Positions 18,643 through 27,215 of a stretch of 64,000 nt of DNA are shown here, in pieces; the first letter of the stretch is position 1, and each line of letters starts with the position of its first letter. Origin of the DNA: Akkermansiaceae bacterium (GTDB lineage Bacteria > Verrucomicrobiota > Verrucomicrobiia > Verrucomicrobiales > Akkermansiaceae); contig JABDRB010000029.1 in the NCBI GenBank assembly GCA_013041925.1, forward strand, positions 62,001 to 126,000, read 5' to 3'. The notes under the pieces are model-generated. The model saw nothing but the letters and a program-made list of their open reading frames with translations, made no database searches and had not been told where the DNA came from. A program made the position numbers and the translations under genes.

Positions 18643-18999
18643 CTACTGGATCGTGCGGTAAATCCACAGGCCGATGGCGAGGATGGCAAGGATCAGGAGA
18701 AAAAGCAAAAATCCACTCTTTGCTTGATGGCGTTTCTCGTTTTTGAGTTCGCCGCGGCTGAGCTGCTCCATGAATTTTTTTTCCCTCTTGCGCTGGGTGA
18801 TTTCAGACGGTGGCGGCAGGATGCGCCTCCGTTCCTCCTCGGCTTCACGTTCACGTTCCGGACCATGATCGACAAAGTCTTGGAGTTGTTCGATTTTCTC
18901 CCTTAATTCCCGCTCGCGCGCGCTCAGGGAGTCGAGGTCAGAGCCCTTACGGGGTTTGACATCATGGCGGGTGCCAGACTTTGGGCGACGAGCATCCAT
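18643..18999 (-). CDS. Tail-anchored charged coiled-coil protein
   Basis: This 118-residue protein has a basic N-terminus, a highly charged helical region (about residues 25-92, rich in Glu, Arg and Lys) and a single C-terminal transmembrane segment, GFLLFLLILAILAIGLWIY. It lacks a signal peptide, so the helical part should face the cytoplasm. It lies between a second tail-anchored gene and gatC in what looks like one transcription unit. No named family is recognised. Confidence 0.75.
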   Translation of the reverse strand: MDARRPKSGTRHDVKPRKGSDLDSLSARERELREKIEQLQDFVDHGPEREREAEEERRRILPPPSEITQRKREKKFMEQLSRGELKNEKRHQAKSGFLLFLLILAILAIGLWIYRTIQ

Positions 19000-19024
19000 G
19001 GAGGGAGGTGGGTGGAGCCGCGGA

Positions 19025-19660
19025 CTACTTGATGAAATAGAGGATCAGCGCGACAACCCCCAGTATCATAATGGGCAGGTTGAATGCAAAGCCGTTTTTG
19101 AGCATGCTGCCAAATTCGCTTTCGCTGGCCGCCGCGCGTTTGGGTTTATTTCCGCCGCCAAAGAGAGACGCGCTGCGTCCACTGGTGAAGTGCGAGACCG
19201 TTTGCTCATACTCGTCCTCGGCGAGATCAAGCACCGAGATCGCCCGGGCAAGATCCTGACGCAGACTTTCGTTGTTCCAACCGTCTGGATTGAGCTGGTT
19301 GATTTTCTCCAAATGGTCAGCAAAACAAATACGCGCCTGCTCGAGTTCTTCGGTTTCTTGACGGGTTGCAAAAATTTCTCGGTCCAGCGTGGTGACTGCG
19401 GTGCTGAGTTTTTCGTGGAGATCGACCTGACCGTGGAGAAAGTCATCCTTGTTTTCGTTGAGCTCTTGGAGTTCCAGTTTTTGGCGTTCGACGTCAGCCT
19501 GCTGTTGCTGAAGTTGTTCGATCTGAGACTGGGCTTCCTGCAGCTTGCCGCTGAAGTCATCGGCGAGCGGGTTGGATCCACCCACGGATCCTTGCGGATG
19601 CATTTCCATCTGGGATGTGCGGATATTGAGATGCTGTTTGCGAGTGCTTGGAGTAGACAT
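19025..19660 (-). CDS. Tail-anchored coiled-coil protein
   Basis: This 211-residue protein has a coiled coil with a Gln run (about residues 38-110, QIEQLQQQQADVERQKLELQ) and a second helical region to about 160. A Gly/Ser linker follows, then one C-terminal membrane segment (FNLPIMILGVVALILYFI). It has the same topology as the next gene, which starts 25 bases downstream, and both precede gatC-gatA. A dyad-containing promoter region lies upstream at 19736-19765. No function can be assigned; interaction between the two proteins is a fair guess. Confidence 0.78.
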   Translation of the reverse strand: MSTPSTRKQHLNIRTSQMEMHPQGSVGGSNPLADDFSGKLQEAQSQIEQLQQQQADVERQKLELQELNENKDDFLHGQVDLHEKLSTAVTTLDREIFATRQETEELEQARICFADHLEKINQLNPDGWNNESLRQDLARAISVLDLAEDEYEQTVSHFTSGRSASLFGGGNKPKRAAASESEFGSMLKNGFAFNLPIMILGVVALILYFIK

Positions 19661-19735
19661 GTAAGGACGGGGCTAGGTTAGCGAATTGTCAGCATTCTAA
19701 TAAAAAACAACCCTGCTGACCAGATAAATAGTTAA

Positions 19736-19765
19736 TATTTCTTGACAATTAAATTTCAAGAAATA
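19736..19765 (-). promoter_or_regulatory. 10-bp perfect dyad overlapping a candidate promoter
   Basis: TATTTCTTGA (19736-19745) and TCAAGAAATA (19756-19765) form a perfect inverted repeat with a 10-base spacer. On the minus strand the right arm contains TTGAAA, followed after 16 bases by TATTAA, a plausible -35/-10 pair, so a bound regulator would block or guide polymerase. It lies 75 bases upstream of the tail-anchored gene that heads the gatCA run. It could also form a terminator stem for thrB, but it is AT-rich. Confidence 0.45.
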
Positions 19766-19817
19766 ACGCGCGCCTGGTGGTTGGTGGCACGGCCTGCCTT
19801 TGAGGGGTCCAAGGGAT

Positions 19818-20765
19818 TTATGCGATCACGTGTACGCCTTCTTTGTTGATGGGGGAGACGTAGCATTGGTTTTCGAGATCGATGGCATTGAAGACGCCCG
19901 AGATGGCATCGCCGACACGTTGGGCGGTTTCTTCTCCTTCGCAGAGGGCGAAGACGCTGGGGCCTGCGCCTGAGATGGAAAAGCCGAGGGCGCCGTGTGA
20001 CATGGCGGCGCGTTTGGCGTTATAGAACTCGGGGATGAGTTTGTGGCGGCGGGGCTCGGCGATGACGTCGTGGATGGATCGACCGATCATGGCGTAGTCT
20101 TCCTGGATGAGTCCGCAGATGAGTCCGCCGAGGTTGCCGATCTGTTGGGTGGCATTGACCATGGGGATGTCTTTGGGGAGGATTTCGCGGGCGACCTTGG
20201 TGAGGATTTCCATTTCTGGGTGAACGACGGCAGCCCAGAGGTTGGCGGGGACGGGGAGTTGGGAGATGTCGAGCTCTTGATTGGAGCGGATAAAAACGAC
20301 GCCCCCCAGCAGGCTGGGGCCGACGTTGTCGGCGTGCCATGCCCCGTCGGCGCTGGCTTCACCTTGCATGGCGAAGGGGAGCAGTTGTTTTTTGGCGAGG
20401 GGTTCGCCGATGAGTTTGTTGACCGCGTAGACGCCCGCGACAGCGGAGGCGGCGGAAGATCCGAGGCCGCTGCCAAAGGGCATTTTTTTATGGATTTCGA
20501 GTTCGATGCCGCGATCGCTCATGCCGAGGTGGCGGAGGAGGTCAAGGGCGGCGACCCCCGCGGTATTTTTTTCGGGAGCCGTCGGGAGTTTGCCGTTGTC
20601 GCCCGTAATCTTGGTGATGCGCAGGCCAGGTTTATCGGAGTGGCGCGCGACGACTTCATCGCCAGGTGCTGAGATGGCAAAGCCGAGCACGTCGAATCCG
20701 CAGGCGACGTTGGCGACGGTGGCGGGTGCAAATACGCGGACTTCTTTGGCTGCGTCAGTATTCAT
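19818..20765 (-). CDS. thrB: Homoserine kinase
   Basis: ThrB phosphorylates homoserine in threonine synthesis. The start MNTDAAKEVRVFAPATVANV gives 315 residues, the usual GHMP-kinase size. The ATP-binding motif PFGSGLGSSAASAVAG and the N-terminal NVACGFDVLGFA are diagnostic, and the C-terminal GFSISGAGPSVFALC is also present. A longer in-frame extension to 21044 lies antisense to no feature but overlaps the lactonase gene and has no family match, so it is excluded. The gene follows the SMP-30 gene by 55 bases on the same strand. Confidence 0.95.
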   Translation of the reverse strand: MNTDAAKEVRVFAPATVANVACGFDVLGFAISAPGDEVVARHSDKPGLRITKITGDNGKLPTAPEKNTAGVAALDLLRHLGMSDRGIELEIHKKMPFGSGLGSSAASAVAGVYAVNKLIGEPLAKKQLLPFAMQGEASADGAWHADNVGPSLLGGVVFIRSNQELDISQLPVPANLWAAVVHPEMEILTKVAREILPKDIPMVNATQQIGNLGGLICGLIQEDYAMIGRSIHDVIAEPRRHKLIPEFYNAKRAAMSHGALGFSISGAGPSVFALCEGEETAQRVGDAISGVFNAIDLENQCYVSPINKEGVHVIA

Positions 20766-20820
20766 GGCGGAGGGTCTTAGTGGAATGTGTGACGGTTGGC
20801 GAGTCCAAACAGGGGGTGTT

Positions 20821-21687
20821 TTAGCCAGCAAAGGGGTGGGCGGGAACGCCCGTGACGCCAAGTCCACGGATGCGTAGCAGGCGGCCTGCATCATCTTCTT
20901 CATGGGTTGAGTGGATTCCGGTGGTGACGTAAAGTTCGTCGAGGTTGGTGCCGCCAAACGCGCAGGCCGTTGTTTCCAAACAAGGGAGTTCGACGCGGTG
21001 GCGTTGTTTTCCGGTGGTGGGATCGTAGCAGATGACGCAGGCACCGTGGCAGAAGGCGATCCAGAGGTTGCCCGTGCTGTCGATGGTCATCCCATCCGGT
21101 GATGCGTTGATATGGCGGGTGCTAAAGGCAGTGCGCGCGTTCTCGAGCTGTCCGGTTTCAGGGTGGTAATCGAAGGCGATGACCTCCTGACGTGGGGTGT
21201 CGATGTAGTAACACGTGGCTCCGTCTAGGCTCCAGGCGATCCCGTTGGAGTTGGTGACCTTGTCGAATGCCGTGTGCAGTGAGAGGTCGGGGTCGAGGCG
21301 GTAGAGGCTGGCATCGCCGGTGTTTTTGACCAAGCTGATGCTGCCAGCAAAAAACCGGCCATCGGGCGAGCACTTGCCGTCGTTAAAACGGTTGTCAGGT
21401 TTTTCGGGTTCGGGGTCGGTGATGGAGGTCGTGTTTCCGGTATCGGGATCGAGGAAGTGGATGCCAGTATCGCCTGCGACGACGAGGCCACCTTGTGCAC
21501 GGGGGACGACGGTGCCGACGCGGCCTACCGATGTGCCCACATCCCAGGATTTTTCCGTATCGTTGGCGGGGTCGAGTGCGAGCACGCGCGCGTTTTCAAT
21601 ATCGACATAGTAGAGGTGGTTTTGCCACCAGAGTGGGCCTTCTCCCCACTGGGCGTGGTAGGTTCCTGCGATATCGATGGTTTCCAT
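20821..21687 (-). CDS. SMP-30/gluconolactonase family protein
   Basis: This 288-residue six-bladed beta-propeller hydrolyses sugar lactones by family likeness. Expected metal ligands are visible: E16 in WGEGPLW, Asn in DNRFNDGKC, Asn in TNSNGIAWS and Asp in NASPDGMTID. The ATG at 21687 is chosen because METIDIAGTYHAQWGEGPLW opens the first blade. The gene is divergent from the amidase, with about 130 bases between starts. The substrate lactone is unknown. Confidence 0.9.
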   Translation of the reverse strand: METIDIAGTYHAQWGEGPLWWQNHLYYVDIENARVLALDPANDTEKSWDVGTSVGRVGTVVPRAQGGLVVAGDTGIHFLDPDTGNTTSITDPEPEKPDNRFNDGKCSPDGRFFAGSISLVKNTGDASLYRLDPDLSLHTAFDKVTNSNGIAWSLDGATCYYIDTPRQEVIAFDYHPETGQLENARTAFSTRHINASPDGMTIDSTGNLWIAFCHGACVICYDPTTGKQRHRVELPCLETTACAFGGTNLDELYVTTGIHSTHEEDDAGRLLRIRGLGVTGVPAHPFAG

Positions 21688-21820
21688 AGGCGGAGAACTA
21701 GCAGTGGATTTTGGAGATGTCGAGCGCATGAGCTGTGTATCTGCGAGAAATACCATTGTCATTCCGAGGAATCGGCTTAGGCTTCTCGGGGTTACGTCAA
21801 CTTCACCTTTGAATCAACCG

Positions 21821-22840
21821 ATGATAAGATATCACCGCGTCATTCTATCCACCTTTCTCGTTATTTGTGTTTTATGCTGCACAGGGGCTCGATCCCTTGG
21901 GCAGGCCTTCAAGTGGGAGGTTGTGAAGCATAAGGGGGCTGAATACGTTACCTTGAGGAGTATCCAAAGTTTCTACTATTTTAAATCGATCAAGTATGGA
22001 TCGAAGATTACCTTGGAATCTTCCAAGGTGAAGATGGAGGTGAGTAAAGGCTCACAGCGCTGCCGACTCAATGGTGTGTTGTTTATCCTGAGTCATCCGA
22101 TTATTCAGTCGGGCGGGCGCTACCTGATGTCGCGGACGGACCTGGTGAAGCTGGTGGACCCGGTGATGCGTCCTACCTACATTAAGAATGCTCGGCCATT
22201 TACGACGGTGGTGGTGGATGCGGGTCACGGTGGCAAGGATCCGGGGAGTCGTGGTTTTTTCCTGAACGAAAAAGAGTATGCGTTGAAGATGGCCAGGCTG
22301 GTGCGTGATAAGCTTCAGGCCAAGGGGTATCGGGTTGTCATGACGCGGGACAGTGATGTGTTTATCAGTCTTTCGAACCGTGTGCGTATCGCCAATAAAT
22401 ATCCTGGGGCGGTCTTTGTCAGTATTCATTTTAACTCGGGAAATGCGCGTGCCAATGGGATTGAAACCTTTACGATTTCTCCCGTAGGTGTGCCGCATAT
22501 GGGTCGTGGTGTGAAGGCGAGGGATTTTAATATGGTTCCCGGAAATATCATGGACTCCGCCAGTATCGCACTGGCAACGGCCGTGCATAGCAGGGCGCTC
22601 CTCTACCTGAACGATGCGACCTACGGAAATAATTTCCGCATCGAAGACCGCGGGATCAAGCGGGCTCGGTTTAATGTGCTGACCGGTATCAGGATTCCCG
22701 CGATTCTTTTTGAAGGTGGGTTCCTATCGAATCGCGCGGAGGCTGGCAAGGTGCATTCTGGCGCCTACCGCGAAACCTTGGCCAATGCGCTTGTCAGGGC
22801 GATCGATGTCTACCGGGGCTCGGTGAGCCGTGGGAGGTGA
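21821..22840 (+). CDS. N-acetylmuramoyl-L-alanine amidase (Amidase_3)
   Basis: This 339-residue exported zinc amidase cleaves the bond between muramic acid and the stem peptide. The start MIRYHRVILSTFLVICVL opens a signal sequence, and upstream in-frame codons overlap the divergent lactonase gene. An N-terminal domain of about 120 residues precedes the catalytic core with VVVDAGHGGKDPGSRG (zinc His), the metal Glu in LNEKEYALKMA, VSIHFNSG (zinc His) and the catalytic Glu in ILFEGGFLSN. All key residues are present. Confidence 0.93.
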   Translation: MIRYHRVILSTFLVICVLCCTGARSLGQAFKWEVVKHKGAEYVTLRSIQSFYYFKSIKYGSKITLESSKVKMEVSKGSQRCRLNGVLFILSHPIIQSGGRYLMSRTDLVKLVDPVMRPTYIKNARPFTTVVVDAGHGGKDPGSRGFFLNEKEYALKMARLVRDKLQAKGYRVVMTRDSDVFISLSNRVRIANKYPGAVFVSIHFNSGNARANGIETFTISPVGVPHMGRGVKARDFNMVPGNIMDSASIALATAVHSRALLYLNDATYGNNFRIEDRGIKRARFNVLTGIRIPAILFEGGFLSNRAEAGKVHSGAYRETLANALVRAIDVYRGSVSRGR

Positions 22841-22885
22841 TCTGATTTTTCATCAGATGAGGGTAATGACCCGTCGGCGGGGGCT

Positions 22886-23626
22886 CTATTCGGCGAGCGA
22901 AAGCGCTGACAGCTCGTGCTGTAAAATGCTGAGGCCGTAGAGGGTGGCGGTCTCGACGCGCATGATGATCGGGCCGAAGCTGATGGGGAGGAAGCCGGAG
23001 CTGTAGGCGGCTTGGTATTCCTCGGGGGAGAAATCACCTTCTGGGCCGATGAGGAGGGCGATATGGCCTTGGGCGGGGGTGATTGCGAGTTGTGATTTCA
23101 GGTGAACCGCCTGTGGGTCGAGGGCTGCGATGAGACGGGTTCCGTAGGAGGGCAGGGTATCGAGACCGATGGGGAGATGGACGGCAGGCCGGACCTCTGG
23201 GAGGTGGTTTTGGCCGCATTGTTTGCACGCTTCAAGGGCGATGCGTTGCCACTTGAGTTGTTTTTTTGCCACTGATTCTGGTCGGGCCACGGTGTGGGCG
23301 GTGATCAAGGGTTGGATGGCGTGGACGCCGAGTTCGACGGCTTTTTGCACGATGAGTTCCATATTCCCCCCCTTGGGGATGGCTTGGTAGAGGGTGATCG
23401 GGTGCTTGGCAGGCGGGTGGATTTTTTGATCCAAAACCTGGCATTGCACGAGGTCGCGGCTGATGGCTTGGATGGTGCAGACGGCGCTCTTGCCGGCTCC
23501 GTCGAAGATTTCAATGGTATCGCCCTCACGGGCGCGCATGACGCGGGTGCAGTGTTTGGCCTCATCACCTGTGAGCGCGAGGGTATGATTCTTCCAATCA
23601 CCGGCGGGGAGGTAGTAGCGGTTCAT
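22886..23626 (-). CDS. rsmE: 16S rRNA m3U1498 methyltransferase RsmE
   Basis: RsmE methylates N3 of U1498 in 16S rRNA. The 246-residue protein starts MNRYYLPAGDWK. It has an N-terminal PUA-like domain and a C-terminal SPOUT knot with LLIGPEGDFSPEEY and FGPIIMRVETATLYGL, where SAM binds. It is the third gene of the grpE-dnaJ-rsmE run, 37 bases after dnaJ, an association seen in many bacteria. Confidence 0.95.
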   Translation of the reverse strand: MNRYYLPAGDWKNHTLALTGDEAKHCTRVMRAREGDTIEIFDGAGKSAVCTIQAISRDLVQCQVLDQKIHPPAKHPITLYQAIPKGGNMELIVQKAVELGVHAIQPLITAHTVARPESVAKKQLKWQRIALEACKQCGQNHLPEVRPAVHLPIGLDTLPSYGTRLIAALDPQAVHLKSQLAITPAQGHIALLIGPEGDFSPEEYQAAYSSGFLPISFGPIIMRVETATLYGLSILQHELSALSLAE

Positions 23627-23663
23627 GGTGGACGGGCGCGCTGGCGTTATGTGTGATGCGCCA

Positions 23664-24830
23664 TTAGGATCCGAAGAAGCGTTTGGCTTTTTCGAAGAAC
23701 GACTCCTGCATCGGGTTGTTTTTGGAGCCGATGGACTCGGCGAATGCGCTGAGTTTTTCCTTTTGCTCGCTGTTGAGTTTGGTGGGGACCTCGACGTGGA
23801 CCTCGATGTGGAGGTCGCCTTTGCCGCCGGAGCGGAGGTCTTTGATTCCGCGGTTGCGGAGTCGGAAGGTGGTGCCACTCTGGGTGCCAGCGGGGATTTT
23901 AATGGAGGACTTTCCTTCTAAGGTGGGGACTTCCAGTTCGCCGCCAACGGTGGCCGTGGCAAAGGGCATGGGCACCTGGCAGAAGAGGTTGTTGTCCTCA
24001 CGCTCAAAGATGTCGTGTTGTTTGATGTGGAGGAAAACGTAGAGGTCGCCGGGTTGGCCACCACGCATGCCGGCATCCCCATTGCCGCCTGAACGCAGGC
24101 GGGTGCCGTCGTCGACACCGGCTGGGATGTTGATTTTGATACGGGTGGTTTCGTTGCTGCGTCCCTCCCCGTGGCAGCTCGGGCACGGGTCGGAAATCGT
24201 CTGTCCCGCACCGTGGCAGGCGGGGCATTCGGTTTGCTGGACAAAGATGCCGTGTTGGCGGGTCACGGCACCTTGGCCGCGACAGGTTGAGCAGGTTTCC
24301 CGACCGTTACCACTTTTCGAGCCTGAGCTATTACAGGTCGAGCAGTTTTCGAGTTTTTCGATTTCGAGTTCTTTTTGCACACCTTCGGCGGCTTCTTCGA
24401 GGGTGATTTCGAGGTCGTATCGGAGGTCGCTGCCGGGTTGTCTTCCGGATGGGTCGCGGCGGCTACGGCCACCGCCGAAGATGTCTTCAAACCCGCCACC
24501 TCCGCCGCCACCAAAGGCGCCTCCGAAGACTTGGGAGAAAATATCCGATGCGTCGTGGAAACCACCACCGCCGAATCCACCTCTTGCACCGCCACCTCCG
24601 TTTTCAAAGGCGGCGTGACCATAGCGGTCGTAGGCGGCGCGCTTGTCCTCGTCGCTAAGCGCCTCATAGGCTTCTCCAAGCTCCTTGAATTTTTCCTCGG
24701 CGGCGTGATCGTCTGGGTTTTTATCCGGGTGATACTTAATTGCCAGCTTGCGGTAGGCCTTTTTAAGGTCGGCAGCGGAAGCGTCCTTGGCAACACCGAG
24801 GACGTCGTAGTAGTCGCGTTTCGTGGACAT
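23664..24830 (-). CDS. dnaJ: Chaperone DnaJ
   Basis: DnaJ delivers substrates to DnaK and stimulates its ATPase. The 388-residue protein is a full type I J-protein. It has an N-terminal J domain with the HPD motif (YHPDKNPDD) and a Gly/Phe-rich linker with long Gly runs. The zinc region has four CxxC repeats ([32 protein letters not shown]), followed by the C-terminal peptide-binding domains. It starts three bases after the grpE stop, so the two are translationally linked. Confidence 0.97.
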   Translation of the reverse strand: MSTKRDYYDVLGVAKDASAADLKKAYRKLAIKYHPDKNPDDHAAEEKFKELGEAYEALSDEDKRAAYDRYGHAAFENGGGGARGGFGGGGFHDASDIFSQVFGGAFGGGGGGGFEDIFGGGRSRRDPSGRQPGSDLRYDLEITLEEAAEGVQKELEIEKLENCSTCNSSGSKSGNGRETCSTCRGQGAVTRQHGIFVQQTECPACHGAGQTISDPCPSCHGEGRSNETTRIKINIPAGVDDGTRLRSGGNGDAGMRGGQPGDLYVFLHIKQHDIFEREDNNLFCQVPMPFATATVGGELEVPTLEGKSSIKIPAGTQSGTTFRLRNRGIKDLRSGGKGDLHIEVHVEVPTKLNSEQKEKLSAFAESIGSKNNPMQESFFEKAKRFFGS

Positions 24831-24833
24831 GGG

Positions 24834-25469
24834 TTATTCGTTTTCCGGCTGAGGTTGATTTTCAGAAGATTCTGATGATTCGGCACTTTGGGCGACAGTG
24901 ACATTGGATGGGCGCAGCAGGCGGTCGCCGATTTGGTATCCTTTGCGGACGATACGGATGATTTTGCCATCTTCGATCTCGCTGCTGGGTTCTTGGCTGA
25001 TGGCATCGTGCAGGTTCGGGTCGAAGTCGCCGCCGACGGTGGTGGGGATTTCGGTGACATTCTGGGTGGTGAAAAACTCCCCGATCTGTTTGTGCACCAT
25101 ATCCATCCCCATGTAGAGCATGGATCCTTTTTCTTGGGCGGCGGCCTGCATCCCCATTTCGAAGTTATCGAGCACGGGGAGGAGTTCTTCCAGAAGCCGT
25201 TGGTTGCCGTAGCGAACGGCATCGAGTTTTTCACGGGTCATGCGTTTGCGGAAATTATCGAGTTCTGCGGCGGTCCGGATCGCTTGATCTTTCCACTTAG
25301 CGGCTTCAATTTCGAGGGCCTCCCAGGGGTCGAGTTCGGCTTCGGCATCCTCCTCGGTGGTCTGGGTATCAACGCCCTCGGTGGGAGTGGCATCGTTCTC
25401 GACGGCTTCTTCTCCGGCGGAGTTTTCCTCGTTTATCATCTCTTCGCTCTGCTGCGTCTGCTCTTGCAT
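24834..25469 (-). CDS. grpE: Nucleotide exchange factor GrpE
   Basis: GrpE releases ADP from DnaK. The chosen ATG at 25469 gives 211 residues with an acidic disordered N-terminal part, the long helix (WKDQAIRTAAELDNFRKRM) and the C-terminal beta domain (VGGDFDPNLHDAI, IVRKGYQIGDRLLRPSNVTV). An in-frame ATG at 25439 is an alternative, favoured if the promoter at 25477-25504 is real. Much longer upstream extension is rejected because it runs antisense through the next gene. dnaK is not in the window. Confidence 0.93.
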   Translation of the reverse strand: MQEQTQQSEEMINEENSAGEEAVENDATPTEGVDTQTTEEDAEAELDPWEALEIEAAKWKDQAIRTAAELDNFRKRMTREKLDAVRYGNQRLLEELLPVLDNFEMGMQAAAQEKGSMLYMGMDMVHKQIGEFFTTQNVTEIPTTVGGDFDPNLHDAISQEPSSEIEDGKIIRIVRKGYQIGDRLLRPSNVTVAQSAESSESSENQPQPENE

Positions 25470-25476
25470 GGCGAAA

Positions 25477-25504
25477 CACATAGCCAGACGGGCGGCTTCG
25501 TCAA
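25477..25504 (-). promoter_or_regulatory. Candidate promoter of grpE-dnaJ-rsmE
   Basis: On the minus strand TTGACG (25499-25504) is followed after 16 bases by TATGTG (25477-25482). The predicted transcript would start about at the ATG at 25469, implying either a leaderless message or use of the ATG at 25439. No CIRCE element was found. Confidence 0.35.
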
Positions 25505-25538
25505 CTGCAAGACTCAGAAAAAGAACCGCTTGACTGTC

Positions 25539-25958
25539 ATGGGTGCCGTGGCCCAACCTATCGTCGTTATGCCAAAGTGGCTCGGAAAATGTTTCTGTAT
25601 GGTCGCCATCCTCGGGGTGCTCGACGGCCATCTCATGCTTGCTCAGACATGGGCATGGATGACGATGTTGCAGGACCGTGCTCCGGAACTCGGAGTTGGC
25701 GAGGCCATTGGCAGCACATTCAGCGGTGATGCACCGTGCCCGATGTGCTGCTCGATTAAGGAAAAAAGGCAGGAAAAAGAACGGGACGCGCCTGTGCCCG
25801 AAAGTCAACCCACGATGAAATTCCCTTGGGTTGGCCGCGTTGTGATGATGGTGACCGCCCCAGTGGGAAAGTATATCCCGAGATCGGCCGAGGTGTCGGC
25901 CATGGTGGTGAGTCGATTGGACGCTCCCCCGTCGCCGCCGCCGCGCGTGGTGGTGTGA
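25539..25958 (+). CDS. Small exported CPMCC-motif protein, probably metal-related
   Basis: This 139-residue protein has an N-terminal hydrophobic segment (about residues 17-34) and then LAQTWAWMTMLQD and TFSGDAPCPMCCSI, with Cys at 67, 70 and 71. From memory, small proteins with this order (membrane anchor, AWxxML, CPxC) are widespread in Verrucomicrobiota and Planctomycetota near copper or heavy-metal genes. The start could also be the ATG at 25569. The Cys-Pro-Met-Cys-Cys site would suit a thiophilic metal. It is divergent from grpE and about 140 bases upstream of a Met/Cys-rich outer-membrane protein. Confidence 0.7.
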   Translation: MGAVAQPIVVMPKWLGKCFCMVAILGVLDGHLMLAQTWAWMTMLQDRAPELGVGEAIGSTFSGDAPCPMCCSIKEKRQEKERDAPVPESQPTMKFPWVGRVVMMVTAPVGKYIPRSAEVSAMVVSRLDAPPSPPPRVVV

Positions 25959-26095
25959 GTCTGTGATATCATGCACACAGGATGTGCGCATGACCGAACC
26001 CTCGTTTTGCAGGGGGTGTCTTATTTTATTTTGTCTCGGAGTCCTCCCATGGGTGGGGTGTCATCCGTTTTATTTTCTTAACCCATTATTTTATC

Positions 26096-27199
26096 ATGAA
26101 AAAATCGATTTATTCTTGTGCCACCCTGATGGTGGTTGTTGTTGGTGCCCTTTCTCCTTCGTTGAAAGCTGGCGTGTCGTCCCCTGTTGGTTCTCAAGTA
26201 TGTAAGGACTGCAGCGATACTGATTGTTCCTGTATTTCCGACTGTGGTTGTGCGGCCGACAGCCATGACTTTTTCCCCCACGCCCCGATCGGCGTGATGG
26301 GAGATCACATTCACCGCAAGGGTGGTTTGATGGCGTCCTACCGGTATATGATGATGCGGATGCAGCGCAACTATGATGGTGATTCCCGTATTGGCGATGC
26401 TGCGGCTCTCAATGATTATATGATGGCGCCGACGGATATGGATATGCAGATGCATATGCTGGGGGTGATGTATGCGCCCACGGACAAACTCACGCTGATG
26501 CTGATGACGAACTATCTCGAGAACGAGATGGGGATGATCAATAGGGCGGGAGTGAAATCCTCGATGCGCTCGTCAGGCTGGGGAGATACCACACTTTCCG
26601 GTTATTACAGCTTGTATCAAAAAGCTCAAAGCAGCGCACACTTCGGGCTTGGTCTTTCTGCCCCTACTGGGAGCATTGACGAAACGCTTGCTGGTGGCGT
26701 GCATCAGCCGTATCCCATGCAGTTAGGATCTGGAACCTGGGACTTGAAACCTTCCCTGACCTGGCTAGGTCGGTCGGGTGACAGCGACTGGTCCTATGGA
26801 AGCCAGGCGTCTGCGGTGATTCATCTGGGTGAAAACGATCATGGCTATAGCCTGGGCGATAGCGCCAGCCTGACCGGATGGATCAGTCGTCGACTCAGTG
26901 CCTGGTCCGCCGTTTCCCTGCGCCTCACGGGGACGACATGGGGCGATGTGGAGGGTCGTGATATCATGATGCCCACGGTTCCCATGGGTGCGATGATGGG
27001 TCAGCCGATGGCGGCATCGGCGGATCCTGATGTGCGAGCCGGCTCAAGGGTTGACCTTTCGGTTGGGCTCAATCTCTGGAGCACTGAGAACGGCGCGCGT
27101 GTAGCGATCGAAGCCGGTGCACCTGTCTATCAGAACCTTGACGGACCTCAACTCGGAACGGACTGGTTTGCATCAGTAGGTATCCAGTTTGCCTGGTAA
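26096..27199 (+). CDS. Met/Cys-rich outer-membrane beta-barrel protein, metal-associated family
   Basis: This 367-residue protein has a signal peptide (about residues 1-25). It then has a cysteine cluster (Cys 36, 39, 44, 46, 50, 52) followed by HAPIGVMGDHIHRKGG and a dense Met region (YRYMMMRMQ, MDMQMHMLGVMY). The rest alternates polar and hydrophobic residues and ends in aromatic FAW, as outer-membrane barrels do. Proteins with the HAPIGVMGDH opening are often annotated simply as transporter and occur with copper-handling genes. Met, His and Cys richness fits copper binding. The function is inferred from composition and neighbours only. Confidence 0.8.
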   Translation: MKKSIYSCATLMVVVVGALSPSLKAGVSSPVGSQVCKDCSDTDCSCISDCGCAADSHDFFPHAPIGVMGDHIHRKGGLMASYRYMMMRMQRNYDGDSRIGDAAALNDYMMAPTDMDMQMHMLGVMYAPTDKLTLMLMTNYLENEMGMINRAGVKSSMRSSGWGDTTLSGYYSLYQKAQSSAHFGLGLSAPTGSIDETLAGGVHQPYPMQLGSGTWDLKPSLTWLGRSGDSDWSYGSQASAVIHLGENDHGYSLGDSASLTGWISRRLSAWSAVSLRLTGTTWGDVEGRDIMMPTVPMGAMMGQPMAASADPDVRAGSRVDLSVGLNLWSTENGARVAIEAGAPVYQNLDGPQLGTDWFASVGIQFAW

Positions 27200-27215
27200 T
27201 CAGGCGGTGTGGACC

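Noticed and set aside
24888-25538. Plus-strand frame antisense to grpE and joined to the CPMCC protein
   Set aside because: Upstream of 25539 it is the shadow of grpE. Only the 139-residue part with a signal-like start and CPMCC motif is supported.
26078-26455. Minus-strand His-rich frame opposite the outer-membrane protein
   Set aside because: His repeats arise from the antisense of Met codons (ATG read as CAT) in the Met-rich gene.
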